From Roseburia hominis (GTDB lineage: Bacteria > Bacillota > Clostridia > Lachnospirales > Lachnospiraceae), in the NCBI GenBank assembly GCA_021771815.1, contig JAETOE010000014.1:1-64000 (forward strand): DNA of 64,000 bases. Reading direction: 5' to 3'. The notes under the pieces were generated by a model that was given only the letters and a program-made list of their open reading frames with translations, made no database searches and was not told the origin of the DNA. A program made the translations under genes and the position numbers. Shown here piece by piece: positions 1 to 7,634 of the stretch (position 1 is the first letter of the stretch; the number at the start of each line of letters is the position of its first letter).

Positions 1-139
1 TTGGAAGTTTGGTCACGGACATTATATCAAAAATGGGAGGTCAATGCTTTTTTATTTGCAAACTCCCGAAAATAAAGGTTTTAGAAAGAAAAAAGGGTAG
101 TAAATTTGACACTACCATTATAAATATGGAGGAAATGAT
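1..139 (+). other. Window edge and araA leader
   Basis: Short stretch before araA. All three forward frames stay open from the window edge for 25 codons or more, ending at about 75, 95 and 160, so the tail of an upstream gene may lie here, but none of the three peptides was recognised. A TTGACA hexamer at 106-111 has no well-spaced -10 box, so I do not call a promoter. The araA ribosome site GGAGG lies at about 128-132. Confidence 0.3.
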
Positions 140-1636
140 ATGTTAGCAACAAAAAATTACAGGTTCTGGTTCTGTACCGGATCACAGGACCTCTATGGAG
201 ACGAGTGTCTGGCACATGTGGCGGAGCACGCAAAAATTATCGTCGGAAAGTTAAATGAGTCCGGACTTCTTCCGTATGAGGTAGTCTGGAAGCCGACGCT
301 GATTACCAACGAACTGATCCGTAAGACCTTTAACGAGGCAAATGTAGACGAAGAGTGCGCGGGCGTGATTGTGTGGTGTCATACATTTTCTCCTGCAAAA
401 TCATGGATTCTCGGATTAAAGGAGCTGCGCAAGCCGCTTCTGCATTTTCACACGCAGTTCAATGAGGAGATTCCGTACGATACGATCGATATGGATTTTA
501 TGAACGAGAATCAGGCGGCGCACGGCGACAGGGAGTGGGGACACATCGTGACTCGCATGGGAATGGAGCGAAAGATCGTAGTCGGACACTGGTCTGATGC
601 GAACGTACAGAGCCGTATCGCATCGTGGATGCGCACCGCAGTCGGTGTGATTGAGAGCAGCCGTATCCGCGTGATGCGTGTTGCCGACAATATGAGAAAC
701 GTAGCGGTGACCGAGGGGGATAAGGTAGAGGCACAGTTGAAGTTCGGTTGGGAAGTAGATACCTATCCGGTCAACGAGATCGCGGAGGCGGTCGCAGCCG
801 TGTCTTGGTCCGATACGAACGCACTCGTAGACGAGTACTATCAGAAATACGATATTCTCTTAGAGGGACGAGACCCGGAGGAGTTCAAGCGCCATGTTGC
901 AGTGCAGGCGCAGATCGAGATCGGCTTCGAGCGTTTCCTGAAGGAGAAGAATTATCACGCGATCGTTACGCATTTCGGCGATCTGGGCGCATTAAAGCAG
1001 CTTCCGGGGCTTGCGATCCAGAGACTTGAGGAGAAGGGCTATGGCTTTGGCGCGGAGGGAGACTGGAAGGTCGCGGCAATGGTGCGCCTGATGAAAATCA
1101 TGACTGCGGGCGTAAAGGACGCAAAGGGTACTTCCATGCTGGAGGATTACACGTATAATCTCGTAAAGGGCAAGGAAGGAATTTTGCAGGCGCATATGCT
1201 TGAGGTCTGTCCGTCGATTGCGGACGGTCCGATCAGTATCAAGTGCCAGCCGCTGTCCATGGGTGACAGAGAGGACCCGGCGAGACTGGTATTCACCTCC
1301 AAAGAGGGCAAGGGTATCGCGGTGTCCTTAATCGATCTTGGCAATCGTTTCCGTCTGATTATCAACGATGTGGATTGTAAGAAGGTAGAAAAACCGATGC
1401 CGAAGCTTCCGGTCGCAACGAATTTCTGGACGCCGCAGCCGGATCTTTACACAGGCGCAGAGGCATGGATTCTTGCGGGCGGCGCACACCACACGGCATT
1501 TACCTACGATCTTGTTGCAGAGCAGATGGGCGACTGGGCAAATGCAATGGGAATTGAAGCGGTTTACATTGACAAGGATACGAACATTCGCGATTTCAAG
1601 AAGGATCTGATGCTCGGAAATTTGTTCTATCGATAG
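140..1636 (+). CDS. araA: L-arabinose isomerase
   Basis: Converts L-arabinose to L-ribulose in the cytoplasm, the first step of arabinose catabolism. The 498 residues match the family length (about 500). The N-terminal FCTGSQDLYG motif (about residues 11-20) and the catalytic set are visible: Glu306 in GAEGDWK, Glu near 334 in MLEDYTY, His near 351 in LQAHMLE and His near 452 in GGAHHTAF. The start is supported by GGAGG 8 bases upstream. It is followed by transaldolase, transketolase, araD and an aldose epimerase, which together form a complete arabinose-to-pentose-phosphate route except for a kinase. Ribulokinase (araB) is not in the window and may lie upstream. Confidence 0.97.
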   Translation: MLATKNYRFWFCTGSQDLYGDECLAHVAEHAKIIVGKLNESGLLPYEVVWKPTLITNELIRKTFNEANVDEECAGVIVWCHTFSPAKSWILGLKELRKPLLHFHTQFNEEIPYDTIDMDFMNENQAAHGDREWGHIVTRMGMERKIVVGHWSDANVQSRIASWMRTAVGVIESSRIRVMRVADNMRNVAVTEGDKVEAQLKFGWEVDTYPVNEIAEAVAAVSWSDTNALVDEYYQKYDILLEGRDPEEFKRHVAVQAQIEIGFERFLKEKNYHAIVTHFGDLGALKQLPGLAIQRLEEKGYGFGAEGDWKVAAMVRLMKIMTAGVKDAKGTSMLEDYTYNLVKGKEGILQAHMLEVCPSIADGPISIKCQPLSMGDREDPARLVFTSKEGKGIAVSLIDLGNRFRLIINDVDCKKVEKPMPKLPVATNFWTPQPDLYTGAEAWILAGGAHHTAFTYDLVAEQMGDWANAMGIEAVYIDKDTNIRDFKKDLMLGNLFYR

Positions 1637-1674
1637 GAAAAATATGCATATGCAGCACTTCTTAAAGAAATTGC

Positions 1675-1777
1675 GTGCACATGCACATTATAAAAACTGC
1701 GAAACAAGAAAAGATGTATTGATTTATTGATTTAAAAGAGATATTATATAGAAAAAAGGAAATGTGCACGAGCACAT
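1675..1777 (+). promoter_or_regulatory. Paired palindromic operators flanking the transaldolase promoter
   Basis: Two near-identical palindromes, GTGCACATGCACAT (1675-1688) and GTGCACGAGCACAT (1764-1777), lie about 89 bp apart. Between them is a promoter: TTGATT at 1719-1724, a 17-bp spacer, and TATTAT at 1742-1747. One site is upstream of the promoter and the other just past the expected transcription start. This is the arrangement of a looping repressor. The TGTGC..GCACA form and the genes controlled suggest an AraR-type (GntR/LacI) regulator. The regulator identity is inferred; the repeats and promoter are seen directly. Confidence 0.6.
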
Positions 1778-1792
1778 ATGAAAGGAGAAGGT

Positions 1793-2446
1793 ATGAAATT
1801 TTTTATCGACACAGCAAACGTAGAGGATATCCGCAAGGCAAACGATATGGGAGTAATCTGCGGCGTTACCACAAACCCGTCCCTGATCGCAAAAGAGGGG
1901 AGGGATTTCAACGAGGTCATCAAAGAGATTACCACAATTGTAGATGGTCCGATCAGCGGTGAAGTAAAGGCGACCACCGTAGACGCGGAGGGGATGATCA
2001 AAGAAGGGCGCGAGATTGCCGCAATTCATCCGAACATGGTCGTTAAGATTCCAATGACTGTAGAAGGTTTAAAGGCAGTAAAGGTATTGTCCGCAGAGGG
2101 GATTAAGACCAACGTGACCCTGATTTTTTCCGCAAACCAGGCATTGCTTGCCGCACGCGCGGGAGCGACCTACGTGTCTCCGTTCCTCGGCAGACTCGAC
2201 GACATCAGCATGGCAGGCATCGATCTGATTCAGGATATCGTACAGATTTTCGATAACTACGGTCTTGAGACGGAGATTATAGCGGCGTCCGTCCGCAACC
2301 CGATCCATGTGACCGACTGCGCACTTGCGGGCGCACATATCGCGACCGTTCCGTACAAGGTAATTGAGCAGATGACAAAGCATCCGCTGACCGATGCCGG
2401 GATAGAGAAGTTCCAGGCGGACTACAGAGCGGTGTTCGGAGAATAG
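1793..2446 (+). CDS. tal: Transaldolase, small FSA/TalC-like type
   Basis: Transfers a dihydroxyacetone unit between sugar phosphates in the non-oxidative pentose phosphate pathway. The 217 residues match the small transaldolase/fructose-6-phosphate aldolase family. The Schiff-base lysine is Lys85 in VVKIPMT. Two residues separate the activities in this family: the position that is Gln in FSA is Glu57 here (ISGEV), and the Tyr of FSA is Phe131 (YVSPFLGR). Both point to transaldolase rather than aldolase. The start at 1793 has AAAGGAG 5 bases upstream; an earlier in-frame ATG at 1778 lacks a ribosome site. Confidence 0.93.
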   Translation: MKFFIDTANVEDIRKANDMGVICGVTTNPSLIAKEGRDFNEVIKEITTIVDGPISGEVKATTVDAEGMIKEGREIAAIHPNMVVKIPMTVEGLKAVKVLSAEGIKTNVTLIFSANQALLAARAGATYVSPFLGRLDDISMAGIDLIQDIVQIFDNYGLETEIIAASVRNPIHVTDCALAGAHIATVPYKVIEQMTKHPLTDAGIEKFQADYRAVFGE

Positions 2447-2509
2447 AGAGAGAATGAAATATTTGGACACCGCTCTGCGGTGTTCGGCGATTATTTTCAG
2501 GAGGAAGTC

Positions 2510-3346
2510 ATGGATAAATTGGCATTAGAGAAGATGGCAGTCGAGGTCCGCAAAGGTATCGTCTCTTCCGTGCACAGTGCGAAGGCAGGGCATCCGGGCG
2601 GATCGCTCTCAGCGGCGGACATCTTTACTTATCTGTATTTTGAAGAAATGAATATCGACCCGAAGAATCCGAAGAAGGAGGACAGGGACCGCTTCGTGCT
2701 TTCGAAGGGGCATACGGCGCCGGGGCTTTATGCGGCGCTCGCCAACCGCGGATATTTCCCGGTGGAGGATCTTCTGACTTTGCGCCACACCGGATCGTAT
2801 TTGCAGGGACATCCCGATATGAAGCATATCCCGGGCGTGGATATGTCTTCGGGTTCTTTAGGGCAGGGGCTTTCCGCGGCGTGCGGAATGGCGCTTGCAG
2901 GCAAGATGAAGGACGCGTCCTACCGCGTGTACGCGCTCTGCGGCGACGGTGAGATTGAGGAGGGGCAGATCTGGGAGGCGGCGATGTTCGCAGGCTTCCG
3001 CAAGCTTGACAATCTGTGCGTCATCATAGACAACAACAATCTGCAGATCGACGGGGCAATCGACGAGGTATGCTCCCCGTACCCGATCGACAAGAAGTTC
3101 GAGAGCTTCAATTTTCATGTTATCAATATTGACGGAAACGATTTTGATGAGATCAAAAAGGCGTTTGATGAGGCAAAGGCGACGAAGGGCATGCCGACGG
3201 CAATCATTGCGCATACCGTAAAGGGCAAAGGCGTTTCCTATATGGAGAACAGTGTCGGCTGGCACGGCAAAGCGCCGAACGACGAGGAATACGAGACTGC
3301 GATGGAGGATCTCAGAAAGGCAGGTGAAGCGCTGTGTCAGAAGTAA
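2510..3346 (+). CDS. Transketolase, N-terminal (TPP-binding) subunit
   Basis: First half of a two-gene transketolase, 278 residues. It carries the thiamine diphosphate motif from GDGE (145-148) to the NNN of DNNNLQIDG (about 175-177), and the N-terminal HPGGSLS segment (28-34). The partner subunit follows with a 13-base overlap, so the two are surely co-translated. The start at 2510 is set by AGGAGG just upstream; the longer frame from 2480 adds an unconserved leader. With the transaldolase it recycles pentose phosphates from arabinose into glycolysis. Confidence 0.95.
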   Translation: MDKLALEKMAVEVRKGIVSSVHSAKAGHPGGSLSAADIFTYLYFEEMNIDPKNPKKEDRDRFVLSKGHTAPGLYAALANRGYFPVEDLLTLRHTGSYLQGHPDMKHIPGVDMSSGSLGQGLSAACGMALAGKMKDASYRVYALCGDGEIEEGQIWEAAMFAGFRKLDNLCVIIDNNNLQIDGAIDEVCSPYPIDKKFESFNFHVINIDGNDFDEIKKAFDEAKATKGMPTAIIAHTVKGKGVSYMENSVGWHGKAPNDEEYETAMEDLRKAGEALCQK

Positions 3347-4275
3347 AGAGTATAGCGACCAGAGAGAGCTATGGCAACGCCCTGGTGGAACTTGGCAAAG
3401 AATTTGAAAATCTTGTGGTGCTTGACGCGGATCTTGCGGCGGCGACCAAGACGGGCGTGTTTAAGAAGGCGTTCCCCGAGCGTCATATCGACTGCGGTAT
3501 CGCGGAGGCGAACATGACGGGCGTGGCAGCCGGAATGTCCACCTGTGGTTTTGTGCCGTTCGTGAGTACCTTTGCCATGTTCGCGGCGGGGCGTTCCTAC
3601 GAGCAGGTGAGAAATTCTATCGGTTACCCGCATCTGAATGTAAAGATCGGTGCGACTCACGCGGGAATCTCCGTCGGTGAGGACGGCGCGAGCCATCAGT
3701 GCAACGAGGATATCGCGCTGATGCGTGCGATCCCGGGCATGGTCGTCATCAATCCCTCGGACGATGTGGAGGCAAGAGCGGCAGTGCGCGCAGCCTATGA
3801 GTATGACGGTCCGGTCTACCTGCGTTTCGGAAGGCTTGCGGTTCCGGTTATCAATGACCGCCCGGACTATAAGTTTGAAATCGGAAAGGGTGTGACGCTT
3901 CGCGAGGGCGGCGACTGTACGATCGTCGCGACGGGTTTATGCGTTTTTGCAGCGCTCACGGCGGCGGAGACACTTTCTGAGAAGGGAATTGATGCACAGG
4001 TCATCAATATCCATACGATCAAGCCGCTCGACGAGGAGCTTGTAATCGCGGCAGCGAAGAAGACGGGAAGAGTCTTTACCGTCGAGGAGCATTCCATTAT
4101 CGGAGGACTCGGCGCGGCGGTCGCAGAGACGCTCGGTGAGAAATGCCCGACGAAGCTCACCAGAATCGGCGTCAACGACGTGTTCGGCGAGTCCGGCCCC
4201 GCAAAAGAGCTGCTGCATAAATATGGACTGGATGCGGAAGGAATCGCGAATCGTATACTTTCGGAGATGAGATAG
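3334..4275 (+). CDS. Transketolase, C-terminal subunit
   Basis: Second half of the split transketolase, 313 residues, with the pyrimidine-binding domain (Glu of CGIAEANM, and FAMFAAGRSYEQ) and the C-terminal transketolase domain (VFTVEEHSIIGGLG). It starts at GTG 3334 inside the last codons of the N-terminal subunit. After its stop, the terminal segment ANRILSEMR is echoed twice in decayed form (see the repeat at 4245-4370). Confidence 0.95.
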   Translation: MSEVKSIATRESYGNALVELGKEFENLVVLDADLAAATKTGVFKKAFPERHIDCGIAEANMTGVAAGMSTCGFVPFVSTFAMFAAGRSYEQVRNSIGYPHLNVKIGATHAGISVGEDGASHQCNEDIALMRAIPGMVVINPSDDVEARAAVRAAYEYDGPVYLRFGRLAVPVINDRPDYKFEIGKGVTLREGGDCTIVATGLCVFAALTAAETLSEKGIDAQVINIHTIKPLDEELVIAAAKKTGRVFTVEEHSIIGGLGAAVAETLGEKCPTKLTRIGVNDVFGESGPAKELLHKYGLDAEGIANRILSEMR

Positions 4276-4370
4276 AGACATAAAATGATTCGCGACGCGA
4301 ACCGGATTATTTCGGAGATGAAGTAAAAGCCGGAAGCGATTCATGGCGTGAATCGTATTTCGGATGAGTT
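4245..4370 (+). repeat. Three decayed tandem copies of the transketolase 3' end
   Basis: The coding end of the C-terminal subunit (…IANRILSEMR-stop) is followed at 4285-4326 by a frame reading MIRDANRIISEMK-stop, and at about 4337-4370 by a third, weaker copy reading [12 protein letters not shown]. The DNA also matches (CGCGAA…CGGAGATGA). This looks like tandem duplication of the gene tail followed by decay. It fills most of the gap before araD. Confidence 0.6.
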
Positions 4371-4394
4371 ACATGGAAGCTGGAGGGGATACGA

Positions 4395-5090
4395 ATGCTA
4401 GAGGAATTAAAGAAGCAGGTTTATGAGGCAAATATGGAACTTCCGCGCAGAGGGCTTATCACCTATACATGGGGAAATGTCAGCGGAATAGACCGTGCGA
4501 GCGGATATTTTGTCATCAAGCCAAGCGGTGTGGACTATGACGCGTTAAGACCGGAGGATATGGTCGTGATGGACTTAAACGGCAACAGGATCGAGGGCAG
4601 ATACAAGCCGTCCTCCGATACGGCGACACATCTGGAACTTTACAAGAAGTATGAGGAAATCGGGGGCATCGTGCACACGCATTCCCCGGAGGCGGTCGCA
4701 TGGGCGCAGGCGGGGAGGGATATTCCGCTTTACGGAACGACCCACGCAGATTACTTTTTCGGACCGATTCCGTGTGCGAGAAATCTGACGCCGGAGGAGA
4801 TCACGGAGGCGTACGAGAAGAACACGGGGCTAGTGATTATTGAGACGTTTGAGGAGCGCGGCATCAGACCGATGTACACCCCGGCGGTGCTCTGTGCGAA
4901 CCACGGGCCGTTCACCTGGGGGAAGGACGCGGCGGAGGCGGTGCACAACGCGGTCGTGCTTGAGGAAGTGGCAAAGATGGCGAAAAATACCGAACTGATC
5001 AATCCGCAGGTACTCCCCGCACCGGATTCCATCAAGGAGAAGCATTTTTACCGCAAGCATGGGGCGAATGCATATTACGGGCAGAATTAG
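4395..5090 (+). CDS. araD: L-ribulose-5-phosphate 4-epimerase
   Basis: Epimerises L-ribulose 5-phosphate to D-xylulose 5-phosphate, feeding the pentose phosphate pathway. A class II aldolase-fold protein of 231 residues, the usual family length. Zinc ligands are visible as His94 and His96 in [15 protein letters not shown] and the His of [10 protein letters not shown] (about 170), with the phosphate-binding SSDT at about 73-76. GGAGG lies about 8 bases before the ATG. It is close to the aldose epimerase gene and likely in one transcript. Confidence 0.96.
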   Translation: MLEELKKQVYEANMELPRRGLITYTWGNVSGIDRASGYFVIKPSGVDYDALRPEDMVVMDLNGNRIEGRYKPSSDTATHLELYKKYEEIGGIVHTHSPEAVAWAQAGRDIPLYGTTHADYFFGPIPCARNLTPEEITEAYEKNTGLVIIETFEERGIRPMYTPAVLCANHGPFTWGKDAAEAVHNAVVLEEVAKMAKNTELINPQVLPAPDSIKEKHFYRKHGANAYYGQN

Positions 5091-5106
5091 AGAAGGGAGC
5101 AGAGGG

Positions 5107-6153
5107 ATGGAGAAGAAAGGTTTTGGCGTAACAAAGGAAGGGGTAGAGGTTACGGAATACATCATGCAGAATGCGAACGGCATGAGCCTTTCCGTGATCG
5201 ACCTAGGGGCAACCATCACATCCATTAAGAAAACGGGCAGCGACGGCAAGCTTTATGATGTTGTGCTCGGCTACGACAATCCGGTCGATTATCAGAACAA
5301 CACCTTTTATTTCGGCGCGGTCATCGGCAGAAATGCGAACCGCATCGACCATGCGCGGATCACCCTGGACGGAAAGACCTATGCGCTTGAGGTGAACGAT
5401 AACGAAAACAATCTGCACAGCGGTGCAAAGGGTTTCCATGCATTGATCTGGGAGGTGGAGAAGGAAGAGGCGCAGAGCATTGCTTTCCGCTGTTTAAGCC
5501 GCGACAGGGAGCAGGATTTCCCGGGAAACATGACGGCGAAGGTGACTTATACGCTGACGGATGCGGACGAGGTCGTCATTGCGTACGAGGCGGTGTCCGA
5601 TCAGACGACGGTCGCAAACTTTACGAACCACAGTTACTTCAATCTGGACGGTCATACTTCCGGGAATGTGGAGGAGCATGAACTTGTGATTATGGCGTCC
5701 CGTTACACGCCTGTCATTGACAGCAAGGCGATTCCTACCGGAGAGATCGTGTCGGTGGCGGGTACGCCGATGGATTTTCGTGAGATGAAGAAGATCGGTA
5801 CGGAAATCGGCGCGGACTATGCACAGCTTAAGTATGCGGGCGGTTACGACCACAACTACGTTCTCGATGGGGCGGACGGAACCATGCAGCTTGCGGCGCG
5901 CGCACGTGCGGCACATTCCGGCATCTGTATGGAGGTGTATACGGACTGCGTCGGCATCCAGTTCTATGCGGGCAATTTTGTGAAAGAGCATATGGGCAAG
6001 GAGGGGGCTTCCTACGGTTTCCGCCACGGTTTCTGTCTGGAGACGCAGTATTTCCCGAATGCCATCAACGAGAAGAACTTCAAGACGCCGGTATTAAGAC
6101 CGGGCGAGACATATCAGACGACGACAAAGTATTGCTTTAAGTGTGTGGAATAA
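5107..6153 (+). CDS. Aldose 1-epimerase (mutarotase)
   Basis: Interconverts alpha and beta anomers of aldoses, here probably arabinose or galactose entering catabolism. The 348-residue length and the motifs GAVIGRNANRI, TNHSYFNLDG, YDHNYVLDG and the C-terminal CLETQYFPNAIN, with the catalytic Glu, are typical of the galactose mutarotase family. ATG 5107 is preferred over the upstream in-frame start (5059, inside araD) because of a GAAGGGAG ribosome site. A strong terminator follows. Confidence 0.93.
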   Translation: MEKKGFGVTKEGVEVTEYIMQNANGMSLSVIDLGATITSIKKTGSDGKLYDVVLGYDNPVDYQNNTFYFGAVIGRNANRIDHARITLDGKTYALEVNDNENNLHSGAKGFHALIWEVEKEEAQSIAFRCLSRDREQDFPGNMTAKVTYTLTDADEVVIAYEAVSDQTTVANFTNHSYFNLDGHTSGNVEEHELVIMASRYTPVIDSKAIPTGEIVSVAGTPMDFREMKKIGTEIGADYAQLKYAGGYDHNYVLDGADGTMQLAARARAAHSGICMEVYTDCVGIQFYAGNFVKEHMGKEGASYGFRHGFCLETQYFPNAINEKNFKTPVLRPGETYQTTTKYCFKCVE

Positions 6154-6159
6154 GAGATA

Positions 6160-6199
6160 GCCATACGGCAGTAGGGAAATACTGCTGTATGGCATTTTT
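6160..6199 (+). terminator. Rho-independent terminator after the arabinose genes
   Basis: A perfect 14-bp stem (6160-6173 with 6180-6193, GGGAAA loop) is followed by ATTTTT. It closes the arabinose cluster. Confidence 0.9.
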
Positions 6200-6239
6200 G
6201 GATTTATGGAAAGAGAAAATTTTTTTGGGGGGGGAAGCA

Positions 6240-6480
6240 GTGATGAGTAGAATGTCGCGAGGGGCAAATATCCTGCTCATTGGGGCGTTTCAATATTGAT
6301 GCCCCGCTGCCTGTGGCGGGGTCTTTGACTGTAGAGGACGAGGTTGTGATTCGGGAAGCGATTCATCGGATGATTCCGTGGGATGGGTATGGATTTACGT
6401 TCTGTGGAGAAGCATCGGATGGAGAGATAGCACTGCCGTCCATCCGAAGTAAGAAACCGGATTTACGGTGATGGTCGCTC
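6240..6480 (+). pseudogene. Remnant of a YesN-type response regulator receiver domain
   Basis: The frame 6280-6471 includes VEDEVVIREAIHRMIPWDGY and GEASDGEIALPSIRSKKPDL, which match the first 45 or so residues of a CheY-like receiver as found in AraC-type (YesN-like) regulators. It stops at the point where the phospho-acceptor Asp should follow. The N-terminus is garbled, and a GC stem (6302-6307 with 6316-6321) lies inside. No further regulator sequence follows before the IS element, so this is a broken gene, perhaps cut by island insertion. The stretch to 6570 shows nothing else that I recognise. Confidence 0.6.
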
Positions 6481-6640
6481 TTGAGGACAGAGGCACTTTA
6501 ATAAGCCACGTCTGGGGCTTTGATCCACCGGAACCGGACTTTGGGAGACGTATTCTTTTGTTTATTTAATGAAAGGTTTAATCCCCCAGCTATGCTGGGG
6601 AGAATAGAGTAAGTGGAAACGACGAGGATATAAGGAAAAA

Positions 6641-6695
6641 GCCTCCTATGCTAAAATGAGAAAGGTGTCGCAAGCCAATCTTAAGAATAGGAGGC
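6641..6695 (+). promoter_or_regulatory. Stem that buries the tnpA ribosome-binding site
   Basis: GCCTCCTAT (6641-6649) is perfectly complementary to ATAGGAGGC (6687-6695), which contains the AGGAGG Shine-Dalgarno of tnpA. IS200 transposases are known to be silenced by a 5' leader stem that hides the ribosome site, and this fits. The loop includes GGTGTCGCAA (6664-6673), complementary to TTGCGACACC (7150-7159) past the gene, so a long-range pairing is also possible. Confidence 0.7.
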
Positions 6696-6702
6696 GGTCC
6701 AA

Positions 6703-7131
6703 ATGGACAATAAAAGTTTATCACATACGAAATGGAAATGCCAATACCATATAGTGTTTATTCCGAAATATAGGAAAAAGCAGTTATATGGCAAAATAAA
6801 AGAGGATGTGCGGGAGATAATCACAACGTTGTGTAAGTATAAAAATGTAGAGATTATAGCCGGGGCAGTATGCGAGGATCACGTACATCTAAGTGTAGCA
6901 ACTCCACCCCAAATTAGTATATCAAATTTTATGGGATATCTAAAGGGGAAAAGTACGTTGATGATATACGACAGACATCCCGAGATACAGAGTAAGTGGA
7001 ACAAGTCGTTCTGGGCAAGGGGATATTACGTGGAAACACTTGGTAATATAACGGAAGAGGCTGTCAAGAAGTATATTAGCGAACAAGCAGAAGATTCAAG
7101 AAAAGAAGATATGGGAAGTTCCGCTTTATAA
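6703..7131 (+). CDS. tnpA: IS200-type Y1 transposase TnpA
   Basis: Single-strand transposase of 142 residues, the usual length. It has the HUH metal-binding motif in EDHVHLSV (about 65-72) and a C-terminal helix with candidate catalytic tyrosines (GYYVETLGNITEEAVKKYI). The N-terminal KWKCQYHIVFIPKYRKK is characteristic. The gene appears intact, so the element may still be mobile. Confidence 0.93.
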   Translation: MDNKSLSHTKWKCQYHIVFIPKYRKKQLYGKIKEDVREIITTLCKYKNVEIIAGAVCEDHVHLSVATPPQISISNFMGYLKGKSTLMIYDRHPEIQSKWNKSFWARGYYVETLGNITEEAVKKYISEQAEDSRKEDMGSSAL

Positions 7132-7307
7132 GCGGACCAGTAATAGTGTTTGCGACACCGCCCTTTGAGGCGACCAGTAACATAGCCCTTTGGAGGGCTA
7201 TTAGCAAACCACCAGTTGAACTTGTGGTTGCTGACTTAGTTAGTTTAAGGCGCAGTTGACGGTATGCAGAACGTTTTGATAGATGTTCGAGGATGCAAAT
7301 AACATAT

Positions 7308-7335
7308 TTGAAGATTTACGGAAATATGATATACT
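7308..7335 (+). promoter_or_regulatory. Promoter of the HTH / restriction-methylation genes
   Basis: TTGAAG (7308-7313), a 16-bp spacer and TATACT (7330-7335), about 54 bp before the HTH gene. A small self-regulating HTH protein right behind it would fit, but no clear operator palindrome was found. Confidence 0.45.
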
Positions 7336-7388
7336 AATATTGGCAATTAAAATGATTAAAACGATAGGTGTAACCACGGAGGAGTAAA

Positions 7389-7592
7389 ATGGCTGTATCC
7401 TATGATAAATTATGGAAATTATTAATTGACAAAAAAATGAATAAAACACAGATGAGACTAGCAACAGGAATAAGTTCTAGTACGCTTGCAAAGTTATCAA
7501 AAGAGGAACCTGTTACGTTAGAAGTTTTAGAAAAAATATGTAACGAGTTACAGTGTAATATTGGCGATATCGTTGATTTTATTAAGCAATGA
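7389..7592 (+). CDS. Small XRE/Cro-type HTH regulator
   Basis: A 67-residue protein that is almost entirely one Cro/CI-like helix-turn-helix: KLWKLLIDKKMNKTQMRLATGISSSTLAKLSKEEPVTLEVLEKICNEL is written here only as positions 8-54, with NKTQMRLATGISSSTLAKL as the HTH core. GGAGGA precedes the ATG. It sits 42 bp before a restriction-methylation gene, the position of a controller (C) protein that times expression of the nuclease. It also resembles general YozG-like regulators, so the controller role is inferred from context. Confidence 0.85.
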   Translation: MAVSYDKLWKLLIDKKMNKTQMRLATGISSSTLAKLSKEEPVTLEVLEKICNELQCNIGDIVDFIKQ

Positions 7593-7634
7593 TATATTGC
7601 AATCAGAATAATGCCATGGAAGGGATAAAAATAT

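Larger units (their letters stand above)
6577..7248 (+). mobile_element. IS200/IS605-family insertion sequence (tnpA only)
   Basis: About 0.67 kb. The left end carries a CCCCAGC/GCTGGGG hairpin (6584-6600). The right end carries two hairpins, TAGCCCT/AGGGCTA (7183-7200) and an imperfect one at 7204-7232. The single transposase gene lies between them. TTTAA occurs at both margins (6577-6581 and 7244-7248). IS200 elements lack terminal inverted repeats and target duplications, so the exact ends are estimates. No tnpB is present. Confidence 0.75.

Noticed and set aside
1-95. Tail of an upstream gene such as ribulokinase
   Set aside because: Several frames are open at the window edge and none gives a recognisable C-terminus.
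6302-6321. GC hairpin as a terminator
   Set aside because: Stem is good, but it is followed by TCTTTGA instead of a T run and lies inside the receiver-domain remnant.
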